A stretch of 60,936 nt of DNA, taken from contig CAUYUJ010022414.1 of the NCBI GenBank assembly GCA_963575745.1, positions 15,001 through 75,936 on the forward strand. Reading direction: 5' to 3'. The stretch comes from Prorocentrum cordatum. Its lineage: Eukaryota > Sar > Dinophyceae > Prorocentrales > Prorocentraceae. Of the stretch, positions 1 to 9,559 are shown in pieces. Both the position numbers and the translations under genes were made by a program. The stretch's first letter is position 1. The number at the start of each line of letters is the position of its first letter. Under the pieces are notes generated by a model. That model did not search any database and had not been told where the DNA came from. It saw only the letters and a program-made list of their open reading frames with translations.

Positions 1-2
1 TC

Positions 3-3000
3 AGCGAGGAGTTCGTCGGTCAGGCCACAGCTGCAGCTCGCTCGCTCGGCTGGCACTCTCTCATTCTTCCTGCTCGTATCAATGCTGAGTCTGGGAAGTT
101 ATCATCGGGAGTAGCAGTATTCGCACGACTAGCAGTGGGACTTCGATGGCCCGCTGAAGGCAACGGGTGCATATGTGCCCACAGAGTCGTCAAGGTCTTG
201 ATTGAGTTCCCTGGGTGGCCTGTTTTGTCGCTTTACTCGGTTTATATGCGGTCCGCTGAGGGCCTTAGCGAGGCCAACCTGGGGATTTTGAAGTCGATAG
301 GTCAGTCGATCACCGACCCGACGCACACGATCTTGGGAGGAGATTGGAATATGAGTCCTGAGGTCCTGGAAGCATCTGGATTCCCTCGGAAGCTAGGTAT
401 GCTCATCCTGTCACCGCGGGCGTTCACCTGTCGCTCCCCGACTTCGAACAGTGTGATTGACTATTTTGTGATGGGTCCTGGGATCGCCCATCTGGTTACC
501 CTGGTATCGGCGGACACCTCCTGGGAAGTAAAACCTCACCGTCCTGTTCGCGTTGAGTTCCGAGGTGACACACTCCGTTTAAAGCAGCTTGTATACCGCA
601 CTCACCAACGTCTGCCAGTCGATCCGCCTTTCGGACCGTCTCCGTCACCTGTCGAGTGGAGCGGTGCCATGATGCACGCGGCGCACGCGATCGCCACCAG
701 TATGCATGCTGCTGCGACAGAGGCCTGGGCAGTGCTGTCGAATGCCTGGGGTCACTTTGTCGACTGTGCCGAGGTGGAGCTGCGCAGAGTTTTAGGCACG
801 GAGGCCAAAGATTTAGGAGAAAGGAGCAGAACGATCAAGGCCTCTTGGGTTTCAGTTTTCTACCGCCCGAAGAACCCAGATGACACACTCCAGGTTATCG
901 CAGGTTGGAAATGGGTTTTTCAGACGTTCACTGAGATGTTTAACTCGGTCGCCGCTGAGGATTGCGACCTGTATGCTTGCCAGCACCTCCAGGTTGTGTT
1001 GCAACACTCCTGCCCAGGCGAAGGTTTGAATCCAAGGCTAGACGCCACCTTGCGCGCCATGCGCGAGATAGCGATAGCATGGAGTGCAGACCGACCCTCG
1101 GAGCAGTCGCGGCGCGATCGAGCCACCCAGTTTTTGGAAGATATCCAGGCCGACTATGAAGAGGCCATCAACAATGGCGACAAACTTTCACGCGACTCTT
1201 GGGACGCATGGCAGGATAAGTCGCTTGCAGGCTCTGCGAGACTCATGCATAGGTTCACGAAGGTTCAGAGAAAGTGGCAGCCCACTATCGTTGAGCGCTC
1301 CCCAGGGATCTTCACATCGGACCCCCGGAGCCTTTTGGCCTCCGAGACCATCAAGCTAGGCGAGTTCTGGAATGCCAGTATGTCTCCGCCGTCGGCCTGG
1401 ATACCGAATCGAGATTGTTTCCCACGCGCGAGCCCGTCGGAGATACGAGCAGCATCGCGCTCTTTTAGCCGCTACACTTCGCAGTCGCTCGACGGCTACC
1501 ACCCCAGGCACTTCGCATGCTTGAGCGACCTAGGGCTGGAGGTCCTGGCGATGCTCTATGAGGCGATCGAGCGCCTTGGCCTGTTCCCAGCGCAGCTGTT
1601 GTGGATGCTGATGCCCATCTTGGAGAAGCCTAAGGGAGGACTACGCCCCATTCTCCTCTTGGGATCCCCAGTTCGCGTCTGGGAACGTTTGCGCCGTTGT
1701 CAGTGTGATGAATTCCTGGAGCGGGCCCATCGGCCCTACTGGTCTTTCGGGCCTGGACAAAACTCGGAGGCGGCCATCTGGAACCAGAGTGTCTTATCGG
1801 AGCAGGCTTCTTCAAGTGGCAAGGTAACGGCAGGTTTTATCTGGGATGGAATGAAGTACTATGAATCCTTTACTTTGGTCTGGCTCCGAGACAGGGCCAT
1901 CTTCTGGAGGATCCCCATGGTGCTCATCAAGACCCTATACAACCTTTGGAGATCCCCGAGGATCCTGAGGCTGGGGGCTAACCACTCACCCCTGGTCCTA
2001 TTTGCAGAGTCTGGGCTTCCTGCTGGGGATATGTTCAACGATGTGTTTGTCAAGGTTTACGCGATGTTTGAATTTGACATGTGGTCCCAACGGCACCCTG
2101 AGGTCTCCCTTGGGTCCTACGTCGACGATGACACTGTGGCGGCATACGGCGACGAAGATGCGATTGTAGCCAACTTCGTTCGAGCAGGGATTGACCTCAA
2201 GGATGTCTTTGATCACAGGCTGAACGTCCGCTTGGCTGAGGACAAGGCCGTCACTTTCGCCTCTTCTCAGCGACTGGCATACCGCCTATGCCGTCGCCTC
2301 CGTGCTGTCTGCCCATCGGCTGCGACCAGCGCGGCCGTCTCGCTGGGCACGGACTTGGCACCAGGCCAACGGCGAACTTGCAAAAGAGGCATGGACAAGA
2401 GGAAGGAGCGTTTCAGGATGATGAGGAAGAGACATAAACTGATCTCTCACTATCGTCGTAAACTTCCTCGGGACAAATCCAGAATGCAGAAGATTTATAC
2501 TGCTGGAGTGCGCCCTGCCGCTGGCTATGGCGCCATGGTTCTAGGCATGTCGGACACCGAGCTTCAGTCTCTACAGCGAGTCTTGCTAGCAGGAAAAAAC
2601 CCAGCTCATCGGGGGGCCTCCCTGACGGCCAAGTTGGTCCTACACGGGGACCCTGCATGGAAACAGTCGGTGGCCCCTGCCCATCAGTGGGCGACCAGCC
2701 TCTGGAGGTCGATAACCACCCCATCTACTTCTCCATTCTCGTTTCGGCAGCACATACAGATATGGAGGGATGTTGTGCAGTCTCAGGAGCTCGATCTGGA
2801 ATCCACGGGATGGCGGAAATCGAAAGGCCCCATTCACAGGATGCTCTTATGTTTGCACAGGATCGGCTGGAAGGCGGTGGACTTCTCAGTTTGGCACGAT
2901 GAGCGAGGATACGTCATTGACCTCCTGTACACCTCGCCCGCTCTCCTCAATAAGTTGCTAGAGGAGGGCGTCCAGCGGATGCACGAGCGTAGGATGGCCC

Positions 3001-4619
3001 AGGCCACTCCGATGTTCACTTCTTCCCGCGTCTCACCCGATCCCCTGAGACGAATGCTACGCTCTAAGAAGCTCGACGGTCGGCAGAAATACTGGCTTTC
3101 TGCGTGTTTCTCTGGGGCCTGCTGGACTGCGGATCGGCTCAAATCCTCGGGGTACGTTTCGGACGGTTTGTGTCCCCTCTGTGGGGAGCCTGATTCCATA
3201 GTCCACAGGCAGTTTCTGTGTCCGGACCCGACCGTCGAAGCTGCACGCCGTGAGCATCTCTCAGACGAAGAGATGCTATCGGCGTGTAACTGCCCGCCTG
3301 AAAAATTGCTGTTTTGGTCTCGGCTAATGGTGGCTCAGCCTGAGGCCCCCCCCCCTTGCCTCGACCTCGACCCCCTTCTCCAAGGGCCGTCAGGTGAGCC
3401 ACTATCGGTCGAAGAGTTTTGTGAACGAACCGTCAACACCCGCATTGTTGTCGATGGTTCGGCTACTCAGTTTGCTTTTCGTGAGCTGAATCGTGCCACG
3501 TATGCGGCTGTTTTCTTCGATCCGTCGAGCGAGACCCCGTATGAGGTTCGCGCTCGACTTCTGGGAACGGTGTGGCCTGGCCTTCCTCAGACGGCCCAGT
3601 CGGGAGAACACCTCGGGGCTGCCACTCTCTCTTGTGTGGCCACAGGCCTTAGTGAGGCCCACTCGGACTGTCTTGGAGTTGTCAACCTAGCCAATGCGCG
3701 CCAGTCCGTACAGTTGGACCCTGGACAGGCATTCGCTGGCCTCAGACGGCGCGCTCTCCAGGAGCCAGGCCAGCGAAGCATCGCATCTTTTGCTCACACG
3801 CCTGCGCACAGGTCGGACGAAGTGATAGCCGCGCTTCCCGCCCAGGAACGAAAGATCGCTCTTGGGAACCAGGACGCGGACCGACTGGCGAAGCATGCTT
3901 TGTCTCTTCACCCCTCGTTGCCCGTTGAGGAGCTCGAGCAATTAGACAAGGACGTGGCTCTACTGCGAAAGCTAGTTGCCATGTTCGGTGCTGTTTTGTC
4001 TCTTTTTCCCAAGTTACAGTTTGTTCGGGACCCCACGGTTCCGCGGGTGAAAGCTCGGGCCCACCGTGCCATTGAGTGGCATGACTGGCGTGTGCTGGAC
4101 CCAGGGGACGATGAAACTCCCTCGCTCGCTAGGTGTTCGAGATGTTTTAAGACGGCGATTGGAGACAGCAGACCCATGGACGGCTGCAAGGGCCTGCCCA
4201 CTGCGCTCCGCAGATTGCAAGGTGCCGAGAGCGAGCGTGGCCACCTCCTGTGCACGACTTTCTTGCAGGATGACGAGTGTGCGCCTACTGTTTTCTGTTT
4301 CCGCTGTGGTGCCTTCACCAGCAAGCGGTGTTACCTACTCGGCGGGATGTGCGGACCTCCTGGCCCCAGCGGGCGAGGTGCACTGTCCCGCATCCGTCGA
4401 GGTCTCCCGCCCCATTACAGGAATAGGGGCACGGTCGCTGCAAGCGAGGGCACCACATGTCGTGCCTCGGCCAGGTATGTCCTGCTCAAAGCAGCTGAGC
4501 CTGGACCGTCCTCCTCCTCCTCCTCCCGCTCGGGCCTGATTTCGACACCTGGAATGTCGGCCCTGGCGGAGAGGATTCGGCTGAGAGAGGAGGCCTCTCG
4601 TGCAGCAGTCTCGGCCTGA
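3..4619 (+). CDS. LINE retrotransposon polyprotein (EN-RT-Zn-RNase H), 5' partial
   Basis: One frame stays open from base 3 to the TGA at 4617-4619, so the gene starts outside the window. Order of parts: the end of an AP-type endonuclease (GGDWNM near 335-352, then VIDYF near 450); a long linker; a reverse transcriptase with ESGLPAGDMF (about 2006-2035) and the active-site block SYVDDD (2115-2132); a C-terminal CPLC...H...C finger (about 3171-3215); an RNase H-like domain starting at VVDGSA (about 3447) with later acidic positions in GEHLGA, SDCLG and GNQDADRLAK (near 3870-3890); and two CxxC clusters near 4132 and 4303. The role is target-primed reverse transcription of its own RNA. Unlike the other two LINEs here it has no stop or frameshift, so it may be recent or active. 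The domain calls rest on motifs seen by eye; the exact clade is not assigned. Confidence 0.9.
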   Translation, partial: SEEFVGQATAAARSLGWHSLILPARINAESGKLSSGVAVFARLAVGLRWPAEGNGCICAHRVVKVLIEFPGWPVLSLYSVYMRSAEGLSEANLGILKSIGQSITDPTHTILGGDWNMSPEVLEASGFPRKLGMLILSPRAFTCRSPTSNSVIDYFVMGPGIAHLVTLVSADTSWEVKPHRPVRVEFRGDTLRLKQLVYRTHQRLPVDPPFGPSPSPVEWSGAMMHAAHAIATSMHAAATEAWAVLSNAWGHFVDCAEVELRRVLGTEAKDLGERSRTIKASWVSVFYRPKNPDDTLQVIAGWKWVFQTFTEMFNSVAAEDCDLYACQHLQVVLQHSCPGEGLNPRLDATLRAMREIAIAWSADRPSEQSRRDRATQFLEDIQADYEEAINNGDKLSRDSWDAWQDKSLAGSARLMHRFTKVQRKWQPTIVERSPGIFTSDPRSLLASETIKLGEFWNASMSPPSAWIPNRDCFPRASPSEIRAASRSFSRYTSQSLDGYHPRHFACLSDLGLEVLAMLYEAIERLGLFPAQLLWMLMPILEKPKGGLRPILLLGSPVRVWERLRRCQCDEFLERAHRPYWSFGPGQNSEAAIWNQSVLSEQASSSGKVTAGFIWDGMKYYESFTLVWLRDRAIFWRIPMVLIKTLYNLWRSPRILRLGANHSPLVLFAESGLPAGDMFNDVFVKVYAMFEFDMWSQRHPEVSLGSYVDDDTVAAYGDEDAIVANFVRAGIDLKDVFDHRLNVRLAEDKAVTFASSQRLAYRLCRRLRAVCPSAATSAAVSLGTDLAPGQRRTCKRGMDKRKERFRMMRKRHKLISHYRRKLPRDKSRMQKIYTAGVRPAAGYGAMVLGMSDTELQSLQRVLLAGKNPAHRGASLTAKLVLHGDPAWKQSVAPAHQWATSLWRSITTPSTSPFSFRQHIQIWRDVVQSQELDLESTGWRKSKGPIHRMLLCLHRIGWKAVDFSVWHDERGYVIDLLYTSPALLNKLLEEGVQRMHERRMAQATPMFTSSRVSPDPLRRMLRSKKLDGRQKYWLSACFSGACWTADRLKSSGYVSDGLCPLCGEPDSIVHRQFLCPDPTVEAARREHLSDEEMLSACNCPPEKLLFWSRLMVAQPEAPPPCLDLDPLLQGPSGEPLSVEEFCERTVNTRIVVDGSATQFAFRELNRATYAAVFFDPSSETPYEVRARLLGTVWPGLPQTAQSGEHLGAATLSCVATGLSEAHSDCLGVVNLANARQSVQLDPGQAFAGLRRRALQEPGQRSIASFAHTPAHRSDEVIAALPAQERKIALGNQDADRLAKHALSLHPSLPVEELEQLDKDVALLRKLVAMFGAVLSLFPKLQFVRDPTVPRVKARAHRAIEWHDWRVLDPGDDETPSLARCSRCFKTAIGDSRPMDGCKGLPTALRRLQGAESERGHLLCTTFLQDDECAPTVFCFRCGAFTSKRCYLLGGMCGPPGPSGRGALSRIRRGLPPHYRNRGTVAASEGTTCRASARYVLLKAAEPGPSSSSSSRSGLISTPGMSALAERIRLREEASRAAVSA

Positions 4620-4802
4620 GGCCGTGGTTTTGATGTTCTGCCCTGGGGCCCTCGAGGAAAATCCTCCTCCTCCTCCTCCTTCTCCCCCGGGGACCGGCCT
4701 GTCGTCTCGGGCCGCTCTGTGGCGGTGCCGGGGCGCGGCGAGGGCACGCCGCGGTTGTTTTATGTTCGAATGCGGTTGTGCACTTTTGTTGCTTATTGAT
4801 TT
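4620..4802 (+). other. Probable 3' untranslated end of the first LINE
   Basis: Directly follows the LINE stop codon. It is T/G-rich toward the end (4755-4802), has no poly-A tail, and runs into a fragment of foldback family A. The true 3' boundary of the LINE is not visible. Confidence 0.4.
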
Positions 4803-4853
4803 GTCGTCCAAAATCCGCCTGTAGGGGGACATGCCCGACCTAACCCTAACGAG
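4803..4853 (+). repeat. Foldback family A, 3' terminal fragment
   Basis: Contains CCGCCTGTAGGGGGACATGC followed by CCGACCTAACCCTAA. It matches the 3' terminal inverted repeat of the fuller copies at 8992-9148 and 57291-57460. No matching 5' end is seen upstream, so this is a truncated copy. Confidence 0.65.
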
Positions 4854-4856
4854 GGT

Positions 4857-5389
4857 GGCCATCGAGGGAGGCGGGGATTCCGAGGAGGCGGCGGGGCTGT
4901 TCTGCTCAGATACAGGCGCCGCGTTAGTGTTCGCAACGGGCGTCTTCGCCGGGTCGCGGGCCCCAGGACCATCCCAGGCCGAGCCCGCTCGGAGAGTGCC
5001 GCAGGAAGATGGGGCCCAGGACTTTGGTCGTGAATCCTGGCGATGTTCAATCTGTTCGCAGCCTCGGATCTCGGGGTCGGGAGGCCTGAGGGCTTCCGAG
5101 AAGCCCGGTTCGAAGCCTCCGCGGGGCCTTTGAGAGGGCGCCCGGCTTCAAGAAGAGCTCCGCCGCCTTCTCTCTAGCGACTATAGAAGTAAGAGTGACC
5201 TTTCGCCGCAGTGACCGTTGGTGCGGGCCAAATGGGGCCCCCCGATCGCGGAACGCGAAGCGGCAGCAGCGCCTTGCGCGCCTGGGTTGGGCCACCCCGC
5301 GTCCCATGCGAAGCCGCGCACCCAAAGGGCCACTCTTGCCTGCAGCCGATCTTGCAAGCCCGCCCTCGAGTCCCGAGAAACCAGGGCCG
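4857..5389. other. No gene recognised
   Basis: GC-rich DNA with overlapping open frames on both strands. None has a recognisable motif or a clear start and end. Confidence 0.5.
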
Positions 5390-5600
5390 GAGGCAGTCAG
5401 GGCTAGCTGCATATTCGCGCCTCGCGGTTCCAAACCGGAGTTACCCCGGACCGCAGTTACCCCGGATAAGCCGGGCGTCCAACATTCCCGAAATCATCGG
5501 GGCTGGGGGCAGTCAGGTGTAAGTACGGGTTCGTGCCTCGGGGGCCCAAACCGGAGTTACCCCAGACCGCAGTTCTCCCGGCGTCCAACGCCCATCCGCT
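5390..5600 (+). repeat. Imperfect tandem duplication, unit about 110-120 bp
   Basis: The block reading CAAACCGGAGTTACCCC, then GACCGCAGTT, then GGCGTCCAAC occurs at about 5432-5485 and again at about 5549-5592. Similar leader sequence (TTCGYGCCTCG) precedes each copy. Confidence 0.7.
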
Positions 5601-6021
5601 AGAGGGAAACAGTTACTGAATACTCCCCCCCCCCCAAACTCAAAGTTGGCACGCGCGGGGGAGACTGCGGTCGAGGTGCAACTCATCAGACCCACCGCCA
5701 ATTTTGAATATTGGGGGGAGGGAGTAGGCGTTGACAGATAAATGTGGCATGATTGTTCGCTATTCCTCAACCAGTGCTTGCACTGAAGGGGTCCTGGCGG
5801 AAGTTGAAAGATTTGTTGGCGAAAGTTTCCCGCCGATTTTGGTAGCAGGCCGGGTTCCGGGGCTCCGGGGTTCGGGGTCCAGGGGTCCCGGCTCCTGGTC
5901 CCGGGCCGATCTCGGTCTGTTCTGGGTTCCCGGGCTCCCGGGTTCCTCGGTCGATCTCCAGCGAGAGCCATCCATTGATTGGGGTTTTTCTTTGGTGTAA
6001 TTTTTCTGGGGCCTGTCTCGC
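5601..6021. other. No gene recognised
   Basis: Unique-looking DNA containing the short runs GGGTTCCGGGG and GGTCCCGGGC around 5850-5950. No motif or convincing reading frame. Confidence 0.4.
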
Positions 6022-6175
6022 TAGGGGGCCAAATGCGAACCCTACCCCTAACCCCCACGATTTCTGAGGGAGAGGGTGGGGTTCATTTCGTTCGGGACCT
6101 CCCGAACGAAGTGAACCCCACCCTCCTCCTCAGAAATCGTGGGGGGTAGGGGTAGGGTTCGCATTTGGCCCCCTA
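6022..6175. repeat. Near-perfect 150 bp palindrome (foldback element)
   Basis: The left arm begins TAGGGGGCCAAATGCGAACC and the right arm ends with its reverse complement, GGTTCGCATTTGGCCCCCTA. The arms are about 70 bases with few mismatches and meet around ACCT at about 6098-6101. A TA sits at each outer edge. There is no coding capacity. The arms contain CCTACCCCTAACCCCC, which is telomere-like but not a telomere array. Confidence 0.85.
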
Positions 6176-6314
6176 CTCGCGCCACCTCCCGTGTGGGCGC
6201 CTCCCAGGAGCACCGCTGGCGCGGTCAAGGCGCAGACGGTGCGGGAGTACCGCCAGCTGTACGGCGGGTGCGCCATGCGGAGGAGGGCCGTGGCAGCAGC
6301 GGCGGCCTTCCCCT

Positions 6315-6391
6315 GGTGTGTGTGTGTGCGTGTGTGAGGAGGAGGAGGAGGAGGAGGAGGAGGAGGAGGAGGAGGAGGAGGAGGAGGAGGA
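6315..6391 (+). repeat. (TG)n then (GGA)n microsatellite
   Basis: About 20 bases of TG/GTGCG repeat are followed by about 18 uninterrupted GGA triplets. This produces artefactual poly-Glu and poly-Arg frames. Confidence 0.95.
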
Positions 6392-6399
6392 GATATTAT

Positions 6400-6418
6400 G
6401 TAGCCATTTTGGCTCTAG
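6400..6418 (+). other. Relict dinoflagellate spliced leader
   Basis: GTAGCCATTTTGGCTCTAG matches the dinoflagellate spliced-leader core with one change near the 3' end (CTAG instead of CAAG), and lacks the first two C residues. In dinoflagellates the leader is trans-spliced to the 5' end of nuclear mRNAs, so a genomic copy ahead of a gene is the usual sign of a retroposed mRNA. It lies 121 bases ahead of the ATG at 6540 and directly after the GGA tract. Confidence 0.7.
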
Positions 6419-6539
6419 CCGTTCCGTAGGCCCCCGCTCCTGGACCTTGTCCCCAGGCGTACCCTGCGACCCCAACCCATCGGGGCAACGCGGCGGGCGT
6501 TGGGGACTTGGGGGAGCGGGGCTTTGGGCTCTCGGAGCA

Positions 6540-7199
6540 ATGGCACGGGACGCCGCTGCCCCACGCGGGGATTGTGCGGCGACTGCTCGTCGTGGCGCGG
6601 CTGGCGCAAAGGCCTCAGCTGATAGGCTGGTTCGCAGGCTTCAGGGCGAGGTCGCCCTTCGGGAAGCAGAGATCCAGCAGCTGCACCAGGTGCTCGAGAC
6701 GCTCACTGGTGACGCTGAGATCGCCAACCGTGTATGTGGGTTGCTCCCCGCTCTCTCTGCGCTGGTGGCAGGGAGGCAGCCCAACTGGCTCGATCGGCTC
6801 CGCAGGAACGTCGCTCCGCACGCGAAGTTCGTCACGGACCAGTTGTCTATGGCCCCAGCGCGCCTGCTGCGCCCAGCCCAGGCGGGGTCCAGGCTGGGTG
6901 ATCGTGGTGAATCGAGCCCTCCAGCGACACGACCTTCGGACAGGACACTCAGGGCGAGTGCCCCAGCTTTCCCTGAAGGCTGGGTGGCGCCTGGCCGCTG
7001 GTTCGGGGTGTGGGAACCCCTTTTCAGACCGGGAGCCGATCGCAGACATGCTCTTCGACAGCAGCGATGGGACTGGAGGGCTTCCGCAAGGGAGGCCTGT
7101 CTTGGCGACTGGTCCGTCGCTCAAAGACTGTCGAGGAGGCGGTCCCTGCAAAGGCTTGGACTACGTTGGCGACGAGAAGAGCCGCATGCAGGCGGCTGA
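6540..7199 (+). CDS. Hypothetical protein, possible retroposed gene fragment
   Basis: Frame of 219 residues from ATG 6540, downstream of the relict spliced leader. Residues 30-60 look like a real coiled coil (VRRLQGEVALREAEIQQLHQ), followed by an ordinary mixed stretch including GLLPALSALVAG. After about residue 105 the composition becomes Arg-rich and may be out of frame, as an alternative frame continues to 7578. No family is recognised. A coiled coil next to a spliced leader would suit either a LINE ORF1 remnant or a processed host gene. The start is the first ATG after the leader in the open frame; the 3' limit is uncertain. Confidence 0.35.
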   Translation: MARDAAAPRGDCAATARRGAAGAKASADRLVRRLQGEVALREAEIQQLHQVLETLTGDAEIANRVCGLLPALSALVAGRQPNWLDRLRRNVAPHAKFVTDQLSMAPARLLRPAQAGSRLGDRGESSPPATRPSDRTLRASAPAFPEGWVAPGRWFGVWEPLFRPGADRRHALRQQRWDWRASAREACLGDWSVAQRLSRRRSLQRLGLRWRREEPHAGG

Positions 7200-8184
7200 C
7201 CACCGAGAGACTGCTTGCATGCATACGCTCGGGGCTGAGACGCAGGAGAACACCTCTCCCGAGCTGGCCGCTGACTCCAGCTGCACGAGTGCCAGGTGGT
7301 GGAGTTCCAGGGCGTCAATCGCCAGGATATGGTTGCACCCCATCCCAAGGTTAGGGGCTGGCCACCCTGACGATCTCCCTGATACTGTTGCAGCTGAGTT
7401 TGGTGCCGACACGAGCCCTCGTTTCTCAAGGACGCTGGCGGGTCTGCCAGACAACAGGAATCGTCGTCTGTTTCTGGCTGCTCACGGCCGTCTTCGCGTG
7501 CGAGACCGAGGAGTTCGGCCTGTTGTTCCACTCGCAGGCATTGAACCCCCGCAGGATGCGGAATGCCAGCAGCAGTGATGCTTTTTCTCTTCGAAGGCAT
7601 GTTGTTGCATTGGATCCGTTTACATTTCAGCTTCGGAATTTGTGGCAGCATAGTTTGGTACATTGCTGAATGTGGCTTCCTGGTATACTCCTACTGAACG
7701 TGGCTTCCTGGCATTATGATTATCCATCGCGTGCTGTGCAACACTTCGTCGCTAATTGTCTTCCGTACCCTTCGCTGCGATATCCCTCCAAGAGAGCCGA
7801 CATCCATTCCGTCTATTTCTGATTGAGCACAGGCGTTGGGCCCCTCTGGCTTGTGTAGCCGTTGAGGGTCTCTGGCCTCCCCCTCCTCCCCTCCCCCAGA
7901 AGCAGAATGCACGTGCAGGCTGCTTGCTCTCTCCACAGCCTGCCGAGTTTTCGAAGGGGGTTGAGGGGTGTAGAGCAGAGGAGAAGGGGGAGGAGGACTC
8001 GACCGAGGCACCGCCCAGGGAGGTGGGCCTCGCGGGCCCAGCAGTGCGCTGGCGAGGACCAGCCGCGCGCTGGGAACGCGCGCCGATTGCGGCGCGTCCT
8101 AGGCCAGAGGCTCAGGGCAGATCGCGTTCAGATTTTTGTCCCTCATTGTTCCGTGAATGGTCTTGGGACAAGCTAGTGAACCAG
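7200..8184. other. No gene recognised
   Basis: Contains weak open frames to about 7578 that may continue the preceding fragment after a frameshift, then a T-rich stretch (7570-7800) and GC-rich DNA. No motifs seen. Confidence 0.4.
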
Positions 8185-8545
8185 CGAACCAGAGGAGGAG
8201 GAGATGGAGGAGATGGAGGAGATGGAGGAGATGGAGGAGATGGAGGAGATGGAGGAGATGGAGGAGGAGGAGGAGGAGGAGGAGGAGGAGGAGGAGGAGG
8301 GGGAGAGGAGGAGGAGGGAGGAGGAGGAGGAGGAGGGAGGAGGAGGAGGAGGAGGAGGAGGAGGAGAGGAGGAGGGAGGAGGAGGAGGGAGGAGGAGGAG
8401 GAGGAGGAGGAGGGGGGAGGAGGGGGGGGGAGGGGGAGGATGGGGTTATGATGATGATGCTGGGAGGAGGAGGAGGAGGAGGAGGAGGAGGAGGAGGAGG
8501 AGGAGGAGGAGGAGGAGGAGGAGGGGGACGAGGAGGAGGGCCGCC
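8185..8545 (+). repeat. GGAGAT minisatellite and long GGA tract
   Basis: About ten GGAGAT units (8195-8265) are followed by GGA triplets with GGGA interruptions, a short ATGATGATG break at 8449-8460, and a further pure GGA run to about 8525. Purines are on the + strand throughout. Long frames across it are low-complexity artefacts. Confidence 0.95.
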
Positions 8546-8719
8546 GCTGTCCTCCTCCCAGCCCCCGTGTTTCTCTTCGGGGACAACGGTCAGGGGGACC
8601 TCCTGTGCAGCGAGCTGCTCTCCCCCTCTCCGGGACAGCGGGGCGCAGAGGTGCCATGGGCCACACGCAACGGGGGCGCCCACCAGAGGGGTGGGGGGCT
8701 AACTGAAGAGCGTTCGAGG

Positions 8720-8896
8720 GTACCTTCCCAAGCCATGATCGCGTCGTTGGCCCATTTCGGCCTCGGGGGGCCTTCGCCGGCCTCGGGACCGTCAAAGCAC
8801 CAACTCAGGACAAAAAACCGGTCCCGGGGAATGGGTCGGGGCTTCCAGGGACCCCGCATTGGAAACATCATGACGTCGCATGTCTGGGTTCCCCCA
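8720..8896 (+). repeat. Dispersed foldback family B, copy 1
   Basis: Carries the family hallmarks in order: ATGATCGCGTCGT, TTTCGGCCTCGGGGGGCC, CTCGGGACCGTCAAA, CCGGTCCCGGGG, TTCCAGGGACCCCGCATT and GACGTCGCATGTCTGGG. The last block is one terminal inverted repeat; the other end is missing or degraded here. Confidence 0.75.
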
Positions 8897-8983
8897 GGAT
8901 GCACAAGAACATCCAGCGACCACGAAGAACATTGTAGGTTACCCTCCCAGAGCCGACCTCGATCTTATCATGCTTCGGTCCGA

Positions 8984-9156
8984 CCCTAGAGTTAAGTTGT
9001 GCCTGTCCCTCTACAGGAGGAACATTCAAGAATTGTAAAACATAATATGAAGACGATTGTTTGACTATTTTTGCCCATGTGGTGTTTTCTTTCTATTTTT
9101 TGTTGGTTTCGCCCGAAATCCCCCTGCAGGGAAACACGCCCGATGTAACCCTAGAG
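8984..9156 (+). repeat. MITE-like foldback family A, copy with 8 bp target duplication
   Basis: Element body 8992-9148 (157 bp) with inverted ends: TTAAGTTGTGCCTGTCCCTC at the left and the related inverted form ending CACGCCCGATGTAA at the right. Both sides are flanked by CCCTAGAG (8984-8991 and 9149-9156), a perfect 8 bp direct repeat. The middle is AT-rich and noncoding. The 8 bp duplication fits a non-autonomous hAT-type DNA transposon, but no transposase is present to confirm this. Confidence 0.75.
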
Positions 9157-9306
9157 AAGGTTCTGCGACAAGCGTTGCCGACCCCAGCGAGGCTGCAGAA
9201 AAGTGGCCCTGCAGGGCCCCTGAAGGGCCCTTTCGGGCCCCAGAGGGGGCCTGCAAGGCCTGAGAGGGGCACCTCTCTTCCCCCCCCGTTGGTCGCCCCC
9301 CCATGA

Positions 9307-9552
9307 ATTCGGGCCCAAGAGGTGCCGGTTCTGGGCGGCCTGGTCGAGGCTTGCTTCATCCACGAGGTCGTGCCGCGGAAGGAGCAGCTGACGACGCTGG
9401 ACCCCGGCGCGGACAGGGAAAGCGAGTGGCAGTCGAGGCACATCTATTTCCACCGGACCTACGTCAGAGCTGCTCTAAATGCCTACCGTCCATCTGCTTG
9501 CGGCAAACCCCGCCACCATGCCAGCGCAGCAGCGCAGTGCAAGGGAGGTTGA
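9307..9552 (+). CDS. Possible exon of an unrecognised protein
   Basis: A frame of 81 codons between two stops with ordinary amino-acid composition (for example FIHEVVPRKEQLTTLDPGAD and SRHIYFHRTYVRAALNAY), unlike the low-complexity frames around it. It has no ATG start and no recognised domain. It could be a host exon, a transposon fragment or a chance frame. Confidence 0.25.
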   Translation: MRAQEVPVLGGLVEACFIHEVVPRKEQLTTLDPGADRESEWQSRHIYFHRTYVRAALNAYRPSACGKPRHHASAAAQCKGG

Positions 9553-9559
9553 GTTGAAG

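Noticed and set aside
6040-6160. Telomere repeat in the 6022 palindrome
   Set aside because: Only one or two CCCTAACCCC words, without an array.
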